A DNA stretch of 64,000 nt, from NCBI GenBank assembly GCA_910575605.1, contig CAJTEW010000001.1:1-64000 (forward strand), given 5' to 3'. Below are positions 33,997 to 42,322 of the stretch, one piece after another; the first letter of the stretch is position 1, and each line of letters begins with the position of its first letter. The position numbers were made by a program, and so were the translations under genes. Source of the stretch: Lachnospiraceae bacterium (GTDB taxonomy: Bacteria > Bacillota > Clostridia > Lachnospirales > Lachnospiraceae). The notes beneath the pieces are model-generated. The model saw only the letters and a list, made by a program, of their open reading frames with translations, made no database searches and had not been told where the DNA came from.

Positions 33997-35676
33997 ATGG
34001 AAAGGATTAAAGTATTGCAGACAGCCTCAAAGGGGTATGCGAAGGGTCCTGTGTATTTGGTAAAGAGACGGGAACTTATTATCCCCCGCAGAACGATTGC
34101 GGCAGAGGAAGCAGAAGAGGAAATAAAGCGGTACAAAGCTTCCGTTAACACAGCAAAGGAGCAGCTTGAGAAAATCTCGGGGGATTCAGAGATTTTTGAG
34201 GCGTACATACAGCTTGTGCAGGATGAGGCCCTTATGGCAGGTGTTATTTCTAAGATTAAAGGGGGAAATAACGCTGAGGCAGCGGTGGAGGATACTGCAG
34301 ATGAGTTTATCCAGATGTTTGACAGCATGGAGGACGCCTACATGAAGGAACGTGCGGCGGACCTTAAGGATATTAAGAAACGACTCCTATATGCTCTTGC
34401 CGGAATTACAGAAAATCCCTTTCAGGGGCTTAAGGTTCCGTCTGTGATTGTGGCAGAAGAGCTGACGCCGTCGGATACTGCAGATATGGATTTTGAAAAT
34501 GTGCTGGGCTTTCTTACAGAAATCGGAGGAGTTACAAGCCATGTGTCTATTATTGCGAAGGGCAGGGGGATTCCTTGTCTGACGGGTGTAAAGGGAATAT
34601 GCGGCAGAGTAAAAGATGGCATGATGGCAGCTATGGATGCGGGGGAAGGCGAGATTTTCCTTGAGCCGACGGAAGCAGAGCTTTTTGAATTTGCACAGAA
34701 GAAGTGTAGGTTTGAAGAGCAGGAGCAGATGATGGAAGTAGAAAGTAAGAAGCCTTCTGAAACAAAGGATGGGCACAAATTTATGCTCTGTGCAAATGTA
34801 GGAAATATTGAAGATATTAAGGAAGCTCTTAAAAGCCAGATGGAGGGAATAGGACTTTTCAGAAGTGAGTTTGTGTATATGATGAAAAAGGATGATTTCC
34901 CTACAGAGGAGGAGCAGTTTCAGATATATAAGGAGGCTGTGCTTCTTACAAAGGAAAGGGAGCTTACCATTCGGACGCTGGATATCGGCGGGGATAAGGG
35001 ATTAGACTACTATACCTTTGAAAAGGAAGAGAATCCGTTTCTTGGATGCCGGGCAGTCCGTCTCTGCCTTAAGATGCCGGAGATGTTTAAAAATCAGCTT
35101 CGAGCACTTCTTCGAGCAAGCGTTTATGGAAATATCCGTATCATGTATCCTATGCTCATTTCTGTGGAGGAGCTTGAGAGGGCAAATGAGCTTCTTTTGG
35201 AGTGCAAAAGGGAGCTTGAAGAGAAAAAGATACCGTACCGCGCAGACATTGAGGTGGGAATGATGATTGAGACGCCTGCTTCTGTGCTTATGGCAGATGA
35301 ATTTGCGAAGAGGGTAGATTTTTTCAGCATCGGGACAAATGATTTAACCCAGTATCTGCTTGCGGTTGACAGAGGAAATGAAGCTATAGCAGGGGCTTAT
35401 GACTCCTTCCATCCGGCAGTGCTTAGAGCTGTCCGGCATGTAATAAGGTGTGCCCATGCCCACGGAATTAAGGCAGGGATGTGCGGGGAGTTTGCAAGTA
35501 ACGAGAAAGCCTCGGCTATTCTTCTTGGCATGGGGCTTGATGAGTTCAGCATGTCAGCAGGCTCTATTAAGGCGGTGAAATACCGGCTTCGGAATATAAG
35601 CTTTAAGGAGGCTGAGGAGCTTGCTGAAAAAGTATTAGGAGCATCCTCGGCAAAGGAAGTAAAAGAGTTGATTTAA
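33997..35676 (+). CDS. ptsI: PTS enzyme I (PEP-protein phosphotransferase)
   Basis: A 559-residue enzyme I that autophosphorylates from PEP and phosphorylates HPr. The phospho-His is in GGVTSHVSIIAKGRGIPC (about 190). The PEP-binding domain shows GLFRSEFVYM, IRTLDIGGDKG, FFSIGTNDLTQYLLAVDRG and the active-site Cys in AGMCGEFAS. Slightly shorter than the usual 570-575 residues but complete. With HPr it makes this PTS self-sufficient. Whether it also serves other PTS systems in the cell depends on whether another ptsHI exists elsewhere. Confidence 0.95.
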   Translation: MERIKVLQTASKGYAKGPVYLVKRRELIIPRRTIAAEEAEEEIKRYKASVNTAKEQLEKISGDSEIFEAYIQLVQDEALMAGVISKIKGGNNAEAAVEDTADEFIQMFDSMEDAYMKERAADLKDIKKRLLYALAGITENPFQGLKVPSVIVAEELTPSDTADMDFENVLGFLTEIGGVTSHVSIIAKGRGIPCLTGVKGICGRVKDGMMAAMDAGEGEIFLEPTEAELFEFAQKKCRFEEQEQMMEVESKKPSETKDGHKFMLCANVGNIEDIKEALKSQMEGIGLFRSEFVYMMKKDDFPTEEEQFQIYKEAVLLTKERELTIRTLDIGGDKGLDYYTFEKEENPFLGCRAVRLCLKMPEMFKNQLRALLRASVYGNIRIMYPMLISVEELERANELLLECKRELEEKKIPYRADIEVGMMIETPASVLMADEFAKRVDFFSIGTNDLTQYLLAVDRGNEAIAGAYDSFHPAVLRAVRHVIRCAHAHGIKAGMCGEFASNEKASAILLGMGLDEFSMSAGSIKAVKYRLRNISFKEAEELAEKVLGASSAKEVKELI

Positions 35677-35700
35677 AGAAGAAAAAAGGAGAGATTTATT

Positions 35701-36615
35701 ATGGCAAAATTATTTGATATTATGGGGAAATTCCCATTTGAACCAGATCAGAAGAAACCAATGTTAATTCGTAAGCAGGATTATTCGACAGCACTGTATC
35801 CGCCGAATAATGCATTTACCTCTGATAATACATTTACTATGATTACAACAGATACCTTTATGCTTGGAATCTATGAATTAGGTCCAGGCGGTGTATTTGC
35901 ACCTCTTGATATTCATCCGGGAGATGAATCCTACTATATTTTAAACGGACCGGTAGTGCAGAGAAGCGGAAACGGCCAGTTTGCTTATCTTGAGACAGGA
36001 GAGGGCTTATTTATGCCGGAGGGAGCATGGCACTGCTGTCACAATTTCTCAGATAAGAAAGCAAGGATTCTTTATTTTATTACTCCCAAGGCATGGAGCG
36101 AGTCTATTCCGCCGGCAGTGATTCCTACAGAGGAGGAGACAAAGTTTTATAAGGGACCAAATAATGATAAGCTTCCGGATATGCGCAGTGCAATTAAGGA
36201 TATTTCCAGACAAGGATGCACAGACGATATCGGCTGCTGGCCTGTAGACCCAAAAGAAGCAAGACAGACAGGGGCTGTATATGCAGTACGCGACTTTGAA
36301 AAGCTCAACAATGTGCACGGGACAACCCACCCCATGCTCTTAAGATTCATTACAAGCAACGATTACGGCCATTTTGGAGAAATGATACTTCCAGCAGGCG
36401 GATACGGTCCAAGATGCTCTGACCCAGATTCCCATGAAGGAGACGGCGCATTATACTGTATCGACGGCCCGGTAACTGTAAACCTTGTAGACCTTGAAGA
36501 AAGCTTTGTACTGGAACCGGAAGATACCTTCTTCCTTCCGGCAGGCACAAAATACCAGCTTGTAAACTTCGAAGCTAAACCAGTAAAAGTAGTATTTGCA
36601 GTAACAAAATTATAA
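35701..36615 (+). CDS. Bicupin protein of unknown function
   Basis: A 304-residue protein with two cupin domains. The first (about 50-140) keeps a plausible metal site: His and Glu in LDIHPGDESYYILNG and His in MPEGAWHCCHNF. The second (about 215-304) has SHEGDGALYCIDG but Tyr in place of the last metal His (LPAGTKYQLVNF), so it is probably structural. Bicupins of similar size include uronate isomerases (KduI, IolB types), but no specific match is evident. Its place at the end of the PTS operon, 24 bp after ptsI, suggests isomerisation, epimerisation or sensing of the imported sugar phosphate. That is inference. Confidence 0.75.
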   Translation: MAKLFDIMGKFPFEPDQKKPMLIRKQDYSTALYPPNNAFTSDNTFTMITTDTFMLGIYELGPGGVFAPLDIHPGDESYYILNGPVVQRSGNGQFAYLETGEGLFMPEGAWHCCHNFSDKKARILYFITPKAWSESIPPAVIPTEEETKFYKGPNNDKLPDMRSAIKDISRQGCTDDIGCWPVDPKEARQTGAVYAVRDFEKLNNVHGTTHPMLLRFITSNDYGHFGEMILPAGGYGPRCSDPDSHEGDGALYCIDGPVTVNLVDLEESFVLEPEDTFFLPAGTKYQLVNFEAKPVKVVFAVTKL

Positions 36616-36634
36616 TATACTTAAGTTATACAGA

Positions 36635-36671
36635 AGACGCAGGCAAATCCCTTTCCCTGCGTCTGTTTTTT
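36635..36671 (+). terminator. Terminator after the bicupin gene
   Basis: AGACGCAGG (36635-36643) / CCTGCGTCT (36656-36664) with a run of six T. It closes the PTS operon just before the convergent isomerase gene. Confidence 0.88.
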
Positions 36672-36692
36672 ATGTATAGCTTTATTTAGTAC

Positions 36693-37475
36693 CTATCTTG
36701 TTTCATACGCCTTTTTTGCATCCCGTATAAGCTTATCAAATTTGTCCGCCTGCCATGCAGCCCGTCCTGTGAAGAGTCCGTCAATGGAGGGCTGTACAAT
36801 GAGCTCATTTGCATTTCCGGGATTTACGCTTCCGCCGTATAATACAGGAATAGTTTCAGAGGCATCACCAAAAATCTCATGAAGGCAGTTCTTGATAACC
36901 TTGTGCATTTCCTCTGCATAATCAGCAGAAGCAGGAGTTCCGTTTACACCGATGGACCATACAGGCTCATAGGCAACCCAGATGTTTGGAACCTGTGATA
37001 CAGGTACGTCATGGAAGCCTACCTTAAGCTGGGTGCGCAGTACTTCCGGGCTTAGGCCAAAGCTTTTCTCTTCTCCTGTCTCTCCGATGCACAAAAGAGT
37101 AGTAAAGCCATGATTTAAAGCTGCTTTTACCTTTTTGTTTTCCTCTACGTCAGTTTCGCCAAACACATGCCTTCTTTCTGAATGACCGATCATCACAAGG
37201 TCAAGTCCCAATTCCTTTAACATAACCGGGGAAATCTCGCCTGTGAACTGGCCCTCATCTTCCCAGCACATATTCTGTGCGCCCAGCTTTACAAAGCTTC
37301 TGTCCACATTCTTCGTGGCGCTTTCCAGTGTGGTATAGGACGGAATAATGAACAACTCGATTTCGCTGCGGCTTATATCCTTTGTATTTTCTACAAGCGC
37401 CTGAAGATAGCTGACTGTTTCTTTAATGGTCTTGTACATTTTTAAATTGCTTCCAAAGTATAATTTTTTGCTCAT
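36693..37475 (-). CDS. Triose-phosphate-isomerase-like protein, divergent
   Basis: A 260-residue TIM-barrel isomerase. Catalytic residues are conserved: Lys in FGSNLKMYK, His in MIGHSERRH, Glu in VAYEPVWS. The phosphate loop GGSVNPGNA and GLFTGRAAW are near the end. Loop 6, which closes over the substrate, reads WSIGVNGTPA instead of the near-invariant W(A/G)IGTGK(T/V)A, and the first loop is SNLKMYK instead of NWKMN. These changes fit a TIM paralog such as the tetrulose-phosphate isomerase EryH of erythritol catabolism rather than the glycolytic enzyme. It converges on the PTS operon and has its own promoter. Confidence 0.85.
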   Translation of the reverse strand: MSKKLYFGSNLKMYKTIKETVSYLQALVENTKDISRSEIELFIIPSYTTLESATKNVDRSFVKLGAQNMCWEDEGQFTGEISPVMLKELGLDLVMIGHSERRHVFGETDVEENKKVKAALNHGFTTLLCIGETGEEKSFGLSPEVLRTQLKVGFHDVPVSQVPNIWVAYEPVWSIGVNGTPASADYAEEMHKVIKNCLHEIFGDASETIPVLYGGSVNPGNANELIVQPSIDGLFTGRAAWQADKFDKLIRDAKKAYETR

Positions 37476-37516
37476 GGGAATCTCCTTCTTTCTATGTTTT
37501 TATATGAATTTCTTCT

Positions 37517-37544
37517 ATATTAAATGATATCATACCAGTATCAA
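37517..37544 (-). promoter_or_regulatory. Promoter for the TIM-like gene
   Basis: On the minus strand, TTGATA (37544-37539), a 16-base spacer and TAATAT (37522-37517), with GAAGGAG before the ATG. Confidence 0.6.
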
Positions 37545-37570
37545 AAAGCCATGGAACTTTAGGCCATGCT
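37541..37570 (-). terminator. Probable luxS terminator
   Basis: On the minus strand, GCATGG and CCATGGC form a bulged stem followed by TTTTT directly after the luxS stop. Its T-run overlaps the -35 element of the downstream promoter. Confidence 0.45.
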
Positions 37571-38049
37571 TAGTCCGGATAATTCAGTCTGTCATCGGTA
37601 ATATTATGAAGTACTTCGGATATGTATTTTTTGGCAAGATATTTGGCCATGGGAAGATTCATATCCAGATAATTTCCGCAGTCTTTTGCACAGGCACCGG
37701 GGACTTCCCCTTCAAAATCTGCAATAAAAGAGAACATTTCCTGCATCAGAGGCAGAACATCTCTGGATACGTACTCTCCGGCAAGGAGAAGATAGAAACC
37801 GGTACGGCAGCCCATGGGACCGAAATAAATGGTTTTATTGCCAAATTCCGCGTGATTGCGCAGGAAGGTGGCAGCAAGGTGCTCAATAGCGTGCATTTCT
37901 GCAGTATTCATGACAGGCTCGTCGTTGGGGCTCGTCATGCGCAGATCAAAGGTAGTAACGGGATGACCCTCTACATAGTCGATACGAGATACATAGACGC
38001 CAGGCTTAAGCTTTAAATGGTCTATGGTAAAGCTTGTGATTTTTTCCAT
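37570..38049 (-). CDS. luxS: S-ribosylhomocysteine lyase
   Basis: A 159-residue LuxS that cleaves S-ribosylhomocysteine to homocysteine and DPD, the AI-2 precursor, in the activated methyl cycle. The metal site HAIEHLAATFLRNH (HxxEH), catalytic Cys in FGPMGCRTGFYLLL and the later metal ligand/acid region GACAKDCGNYLDMNL are intact. ATG 38049 follows GAAGGAG; the longer open frame upstream runs through the promoter. Single-gene unit, divergent from the phosphatase gene. Confidence 0.97.
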   Translation of the reverse strand: MEKITSFTIDHLKLKPGVYVSRIDYVEGHPVTTFDLRMTSPNDEPVMNTAEMHAIEHLAATFLRNHAEFGNKTIYFGPMGCRTGFYLLLAGEYVSRDVLPLMQEMFSFIADFEGEVPGACAKDCGNYLDMNLPMAKYLAKKYISEVLHNITDDRLNYPD

Positions 38050-38073
38050 AATATGACTCCTTCTTTTTTTTCT

Positions 38074-38082
38074 ATTATACCA
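38074..38082 (-). promoter_or_regulatory. Extended -10 promoter of luxS
   Basis: On the minus strand TGGTATAAT is an extended -10 (TGn-TATAAT). The -35 region is weak, as is common for extended -10 promoters. Confidence 0.55.
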
Positions 38083-38148
38083 CAAAAAGAAATGAAAAAC
38101 AGTAAAAGATGTGTTATACTTGTTAAGTGTTGTAAGGAGGAAGGGAAG

Positions 38149-38778
38149 ATGAAGCTATATCTTGTAAGACACGGAGAAACAGACTGGAATAAGGAGAGAC
38201 GGATTCAGGGGCAGGCGGATATCCCTTTAAATGAGTTTGGCAGGCGGCTGGCGAAAAAGACAGGCGAGGGACTTAAGGATATTTCCTTTGCAGTGTGCTT
38301 TAGCAGCCCTTTAGAAAGAGCAGTGGAGACAGCAAAGCTTATTCTTTTAGGGCAGGATGTGCCTGTGATTACGGATAATAGAATTGAGGAGATGGCCTTT
38401 GGAGAGTGGGAGGGAAAGTGCTGCTCTAAGGAAGGATGGGAGCTTCCGGAGCGTTTTCAGGCGTTTTTTAACGATCCGGTTCATTATGAACCGGCAGAGG
38501 GCGGAGAGAATTTCCTAGAGGTCCGGACTAGGACAGGAATGTTTCTTGAGTGGCTGAAAGGGCAGGAGCAGTATGCAGACAAGAATGTGCTTATTACAAC
38601 TCACGGTGCAGCCCTTTCCGGTATGCTTAACTATATAAAAGGAAAGCCTCTTAGCGATTACTGGGGATGGGGAGTACATAAGAACTGTGCCGTGACAGAG
38701 GTGGAGGCTCTGGACGGGAAGTTTCAGGTGATTTCGGAGAATCAGGTTTATTATGACGATGTTGTGAAGCCGTGGTAG
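38149..38778 (+). CDS. Histidine phosphatase (phosphoglycerate-mutase family)
   Basis: A 209-residue protein of the histidine phosphatase superfamily. The phospho-His lies in the RHG motif of KLYLVRHGETDWNKERRIQG (residue 8), with VCFSSPLERAVETAKL and the second catalytic His in VLITTHGAALSGML. Likely substrates are small phosphate esters; cofactor-dependent mutase activity is less likely for this short form. ATG 38149 follows AAGGAGGAAGG. It is 82 bp before trpS, perhaps co-transcribed. Confidence 0.9.
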   Translation: MKLYLVRHGETDWNKERRIQGQADIPLNEFGRRLAKKTGEGLKDISFAVCFSSPLERAVETAKLILLGQDVPVITDNRIEEMAFGEWEGKCCSKEGWELPERFQAFFNDPVHYEPAEGGENFLEVRTRTGMFLEWLKGQEQYADKNVLITTHGAALSGMLNYIKGKPLSDYWGWGVHKNCAVTEVEALDGKFQVISENQVYYDDVVKPW

Positions 38779-38860
38779 AAAACAGATATTCTTACAGGCA
38801 GACAGTCTGTATGGAAGCCTTGGCCATAGAAATAAACAGCAGAAAATGGAGGAGAAAAAG

Positions 38861-39865
38861 ATGATAGGTGACAAAAAGGTGTTATTCAGCGGAATGCAGG
38901 CAACAGGCAATCTTACTCTTGGCAATTATCTGGGGGCTCTTAAGAATTGGGTAACCTTAAGTGATGAGTATGAGTGCTTTTACAGTGTGGTGGATATGCA
39001 TTCTATTACAGTGCGCCAGGATCCGGCGGTTTTAAGGAAACGGGCAAGAGCACTTCTTACTCTTTATATTGCGGCGGGGCTTGATCCGCAGAAGAACTGT
39101 ATCTATTACCAGTCACATGTGTCAGGACATGCGGAGCTTGCATGGATTCTTAACTGCTTTACCTATATGGGAGAGCTGAACCGGATGACCCAGTTTAAGG
39201 ATAAGTCCGCAAAGCATGCGGATAATATTAATGCGGGACTTTTTACTTATCCGGTACTGATGGCAGCAGATATTCTTCTCTACCAGGCGGATGTAGTTCC
39301 AGTGGGCATTGACCAGATGCAGCATCTGGAAATTACAAGGGATATAGCAGAGCGGTTTAATCATATATACGGGGATGTATTTACCATTCCAGAGGCGTAT
39401 ATAGGGAAGGTGGGAGCCAAGATTATGAGTCTTCAGGATCCGTCAAAGAAGATGTCAAAATCAGATGAGAATCCCAACGCAAGCATTTATCTTCTGGACG
39501 ATCCGGATACAATTATGCGGAAGTGTAAGCGCGCAGTGACAGACTTGGAAGCACAGATTCTGTACTGCGACGAGCAGCCGGGAGTAAAGAACCTGATTGA
39601 TATTTACAGCGCCTGCACAGGTAAAAAGCCGGATGAGGTTGTAAAGGAATTTGACGGAAAAGGCTACGGAGACTTTAAGATGGCAGTGGGAGAAGCAGTT
39701 GTATCAGTGCTTAAGCCTCTGCAGGATGAGACGGCGCGGCTTGAGAAGGATAAGGCGTATATTGACGGGGTGATAAAGAAGAACGCAGAAAAGGCAGGAT
39801 ATTTTGCAGGCAAGACACTTAGAAAGGTGCAGAAGAAGATAGGATTTCCAGAGAGAATACGGTAA
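38861..39865 (+). CDS. trpS: Tryptophanyl-tRNA synthetase
   Basis: A 334-residue class I synthetase charging tRNA-Trp. The HIGH-equivalent is TGNLTLGNYLGAL and the KMSKS loop is KKMSKSDENP; VGIDQMQHLEITRDIAERFN is the family dimer/tryptophan region. ATG 38861 is chosen because GGAGGAG at 38848-38854 is correctly placed for it but overlaps the earlier ATG at 38846. No T-box leader precedes it in the short 82-bp gap. Confidence 0.97.
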   Translation: MIGDKKVLFSGMQATGNLTLGNYLGALKNWVTLSDEYECFYSVVDMHSITVRQDPAVLRKRARALLTLYIAAGLDPQKNCIYYQSHVSGHAELAWILNCFTYMGELNRMTQFKDKSAKHADNINAGLFTYPVLMAADILLYQADVVPVGIDQMQHLEITRDIAERFNHIYGDVFTIPEAYIGKVGAKIMSLQDPSKKMSKSDENPNASIYLLDDPDTIMRKCKRAVTDLEAQILYCDEQPGVKNLIDIYSACTGKKPDEVVKEFDGKGYGDFKMAVGEAVVSVLKPLQDETARLEKDKAYIDGVIKKNAEKAGYFAGKTLRKVQKKIGFPERIR

Positions 39866-39871
39866 TATTTT

Positions 39872-39906
39872 CGGGACGGGGTATTTTTGATTTTACCCCG
39901 TCTCCA
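39872..39906. repeat. GGGACGGGG palindromic repeat, copy 2
   Basis: GACGGGGTA / TACCCCGTC stem around a T-rich loop, the same core as copies at 7416 and 43630. It lies between the convergent trpS and DUF gene and overlaps the last codons of the latter, so it may terminate both. Confidence 0.8.
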
Positions 39907-40477
39907 GCATCTTTAGCAGTAATGGAATGATTACGGATAAAAGTCCGATTCCAAAGACAGCTATTGCGAAAAGGCCGCCGGAAATTCCGGAAAATCGTTT
40001 CACCCGGAAGTCCTGCAGATTTTTTGGGTTTACCCAGATCGTGTATACCTGCTGTGGTTCATAGCGCTTTTCTATGTCGTGCAAAATATAATGATCTTCT
40101 GAACAGCTTTTTATTGTACGGTCATTTGCCTGATATTGAAAGGCTAGTGTATAGTATTTCCTTCTTCTGAAAAGAGGTTTGCTGTGATATTTACAGGTTA
40201 TGTAGGTTCCTTCCATTTTCAGACTGTAGAAGAAGCCCTTCATAATCATCCAGAAACCAAGCATAGACATACCAATTCCGATGGGAAAGGGAAAGATAAG
40301 GATAAGCATGAATTCTGAATCTAGATATCCAGCGATCTCCATAAGCAGGGCATAGACCATGAAAAAAGCGGAAATACAATAGCCTGTTTTCGAGTCATAT
40401 GCCGAGGCTGCTTTTGTGGCGGCAAATAATAGGATGCCTAAAAGAAAGAACAGTAATCCGGCAAATTGTATACTCAT
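39893..40477 (-). CDS. Membrane protein of unknown function
   Basis: A 194-residue protein with hydrophobic segments at about residues 5-22, 32-50, 54-80 and 168-190, and a soluble middle (85-160) containing YEPQQVYTIWVNPKNLQDFR. This layout resembles DUF3592-type proteins but I cannot assign a family firmly. It follows the ABC-F gene by 2 bp and is probably co-transcribed with it. Its last codons run into the palindromic repeat, so the C-terminus may have been altered by the repeat. Confidence 0.7.
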   Translation of the reverse strand: MSIQFAGLLFFLLGILLFAATKAASAYDSKTGYCISAFFMVYALLMEIAGYLDSEFMLILIFPFPIGIGMSMLGFWMIMKGFFYSLKMEGTYITCKYHSKPLFRRRKYYTLAFQYQANDRTIKSCSEDHYILHDIEKRYEPQQVYTIWVNPKNLQDFRVKRFSGISGGLFAIAVFGIGLLSVIIPLLLKMLETG

Positions 40478-40479
40478 AA

Positions 40480-42114
40480 TTAATCGTCATCCTCTTTCTG
40501 CACACTATAGGTCTGGCGTTTTCTCGCCATCTCGTCATTTTCCAGATATTCGTCATAGGTTGTAATTTTATCAATCAGCTTTCCGCCTGGTACAATTTCC
40601 ATAATGCGGTTCGCAGTGGTCTGTACAATTTGGTGGTCTCTTGAGCTGAACAGAATTACACCTGGGAATTTGGTCATTCCGTTGTTCAGCGCAGTGATAG
40701 ATTCCATGTCCAGGTGGTTGGTAGGCTCGTCAAATATCAGGACGTTGGCGCCGGATATCATCATCTTGGACAGCATACAGCGGACCTTCTCGCCGCCGGA
40801 GAGAACACGCACCCGTTTCACCCCATCGTCTCCGCCAAAAAGCATGCGGCCTAAGAAGCCACGGACATAGGTTACGTCTTTTTCCTCGGAATACTGGGTC
40901 AGCCATTCTACGATAGTGCTGTCATTGTCAAATTCTGCGCCGTTATCCTGGGGGAAATATGCCTGTGAGGTAGTGATTCCCCATTTGTAGGTTCCAGTAT
41001 CTGGTTCCATCTCACCGGTAAGAATCTGAAAAAGGGTGGTCTTTGCAAGCTCATTGCTTCCTACAAATGCGACCTTGTCATCATGATTCAGGGTAAAGGA
41101 AATGTTGTCTAAAACCTTTTCACCGTCAATAGTCTTACTTAAATTTTCTACAGTCAGTACTTCATTTCCAATGGCGCGGTCAGGTTTAAAATGAATGTAA
41201 GGATATTTCCGGCTGGAAGGCTGAATTTCGTCTAGCTGTATCTTTTCCAGAGCACGCTTTCTTGAGGTTGCCTGCTTGGATTTGGAAGCGTTGGCGCTGA
41301 ATCGAGAGATAAACTCCTGCAGCTCCTTGATCTTTTCTTCCTTTTTCTTGTTGGCTTCCTTCATCTGACGGATTAAAAGCTGGCTGGATTCATACCAGAA
41401 ATCGTAGTTTCCAGCGTAGAGCTTGATTTTTCCATAGTCAATATCCGCGATCTGTGTACATACCTTATTTAAAAAATAACGGTCATGGGATACGACAATA
41501 ACAGTGTTGTTAAAGCCGATTAAAAATTCCTCCAGCCATGCGATTGCATCGAGGTCTAAGTGGTTGGTAGGCTCGTCAAGAAGCAGAATGTCGGGATTGC
41601 CGAACAGTGCCTGCGCAAGCAGGACCTTTACCTTTTCAGGACCGTTTAAGTCTTTCATCATTTCATAGTGAAGCTCTGTTTCAATGCCAAGGCCGTTTAG
41701 AAGGGATGCGGCGTCGGATTCAGCCTCCCATCCGTTCATGGCGGCAAACTCAGCTTCCAGCTCACTTGCCTTGATACCATCCTCATCCGTGAAATCCTCT
41801 TTCGCGTAGATGGCCTCTTTTTCCTTCATAATCTCGTAAAGCCGTGCATTTCCCAGCATAACTGTATCAAGAACTGGATACTCGTCATACTTAAAATGAT
41901 CCTGCTGCAAAAAAGAAAGCCGTTCGCCGGGGGTAATAATAACCTCCCCATTTGTGGGCTCTAACTGGCCGGACAGAATTCGAAGGAAGGTAGATTTGCC
42001 TGCGCCGTTGGCACCGATGAGGCCATAGCAGTTCCCCTGCGTAAATTTGATATTTACATCCTCAAATAAAGCTTTCTTTCCAACTCGTAAAGTAATATTG
42101 CTTGTACTAATCAT
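40480..42114 (-). CDS. ABC-F ATPase (YkpA/YbiT-like)
   Basis: A 544-residue soluble protein with two ATPase domains and a charged linker (about 240-310), the ABC-F layout of ribosome-associated factors that act at the E site. Domain 1 has a normal Walker A (GANGAGKST), Walker B (LLLDEPTNHLD) and His loop (VVSHDRYF) but an altered signature (LNGPEK). Domain 2 has a normal signature (LSGGEK) and Walker B but an altered Walker A (GSNELAKTT) and no His loop His (FSSRDHQ). All three changes map to the same composite ATP site. It is not obviously a resistance type (Lsa/Vga), because the linker is short. Confidence 0.93.
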   Translation of the reverse strand: MISTSNITLRVGKKALFEDVNIKFTQGNCYGLIGANGAGKSTFLRILSGQLEPTNGEVIITPGERLSFLQQDHFKYDEYPVLDTVMLGNARLYEIMKEKEAIYAKEDFTDEDGIKASELEAEFAAMNGWEAESDAASLLNGLGIETELHYEMMKDLNGPEKVKVLLAQALFGNPDILLLDEPTNHLDLDAIAWLEEFLIGFNNTVIVVSHDRYFLNKVCTQIADIDYGKIKLYAGNYDFWYESSQLLIRQMKEANKKKEEKIKELQEFISRFSANASKSKQATSRKRALEKIQLDEIQPSSRKYPYIHFKPDRAIGNEVLTVENLSKTIDGEKVLDNISFTLNHDDKVAFVGSNELAKTTLFQILTGEMEPDTGTYKWGITTSQAYFPQDNGAEFDNDSTIVEWLTQYSEEKDVTYVRGFLGRMLFGGDDGVKRVRVLSGGEKVRCMLSKMMISGANVLIFDEPTNHLDMESITALNNGMTKFPGVILFSSRDHQIVQTTANRIMEIVPGGKLIDKITTYDEYLENDEMARKRQTYSVQKEDDD

Positions 42115-42322
42115 GTATCTTTACTCCTTATATTGTATTATTACATTTTTATATCAAGGCTTATCTTAGCAAATATGTAAGGAAATGGCAAGGAAAACAG
42201 GAAAAAACAATCTTATTTCACGGTTTACCAAACTGTGTTTTTCATGTTACAATTAAAATCAGTAAAATTCGAAAGATAACAGGACTGTAACATTTATCAT
42301 AAAAGAAAGGGGATATTTGATA

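Noticed and set aside
38779-38860. T-box leader before trpS
   Set aside because: The gap is only 82 bp, with no T-box motif (TGGNACCGCG-like) and no terminator.
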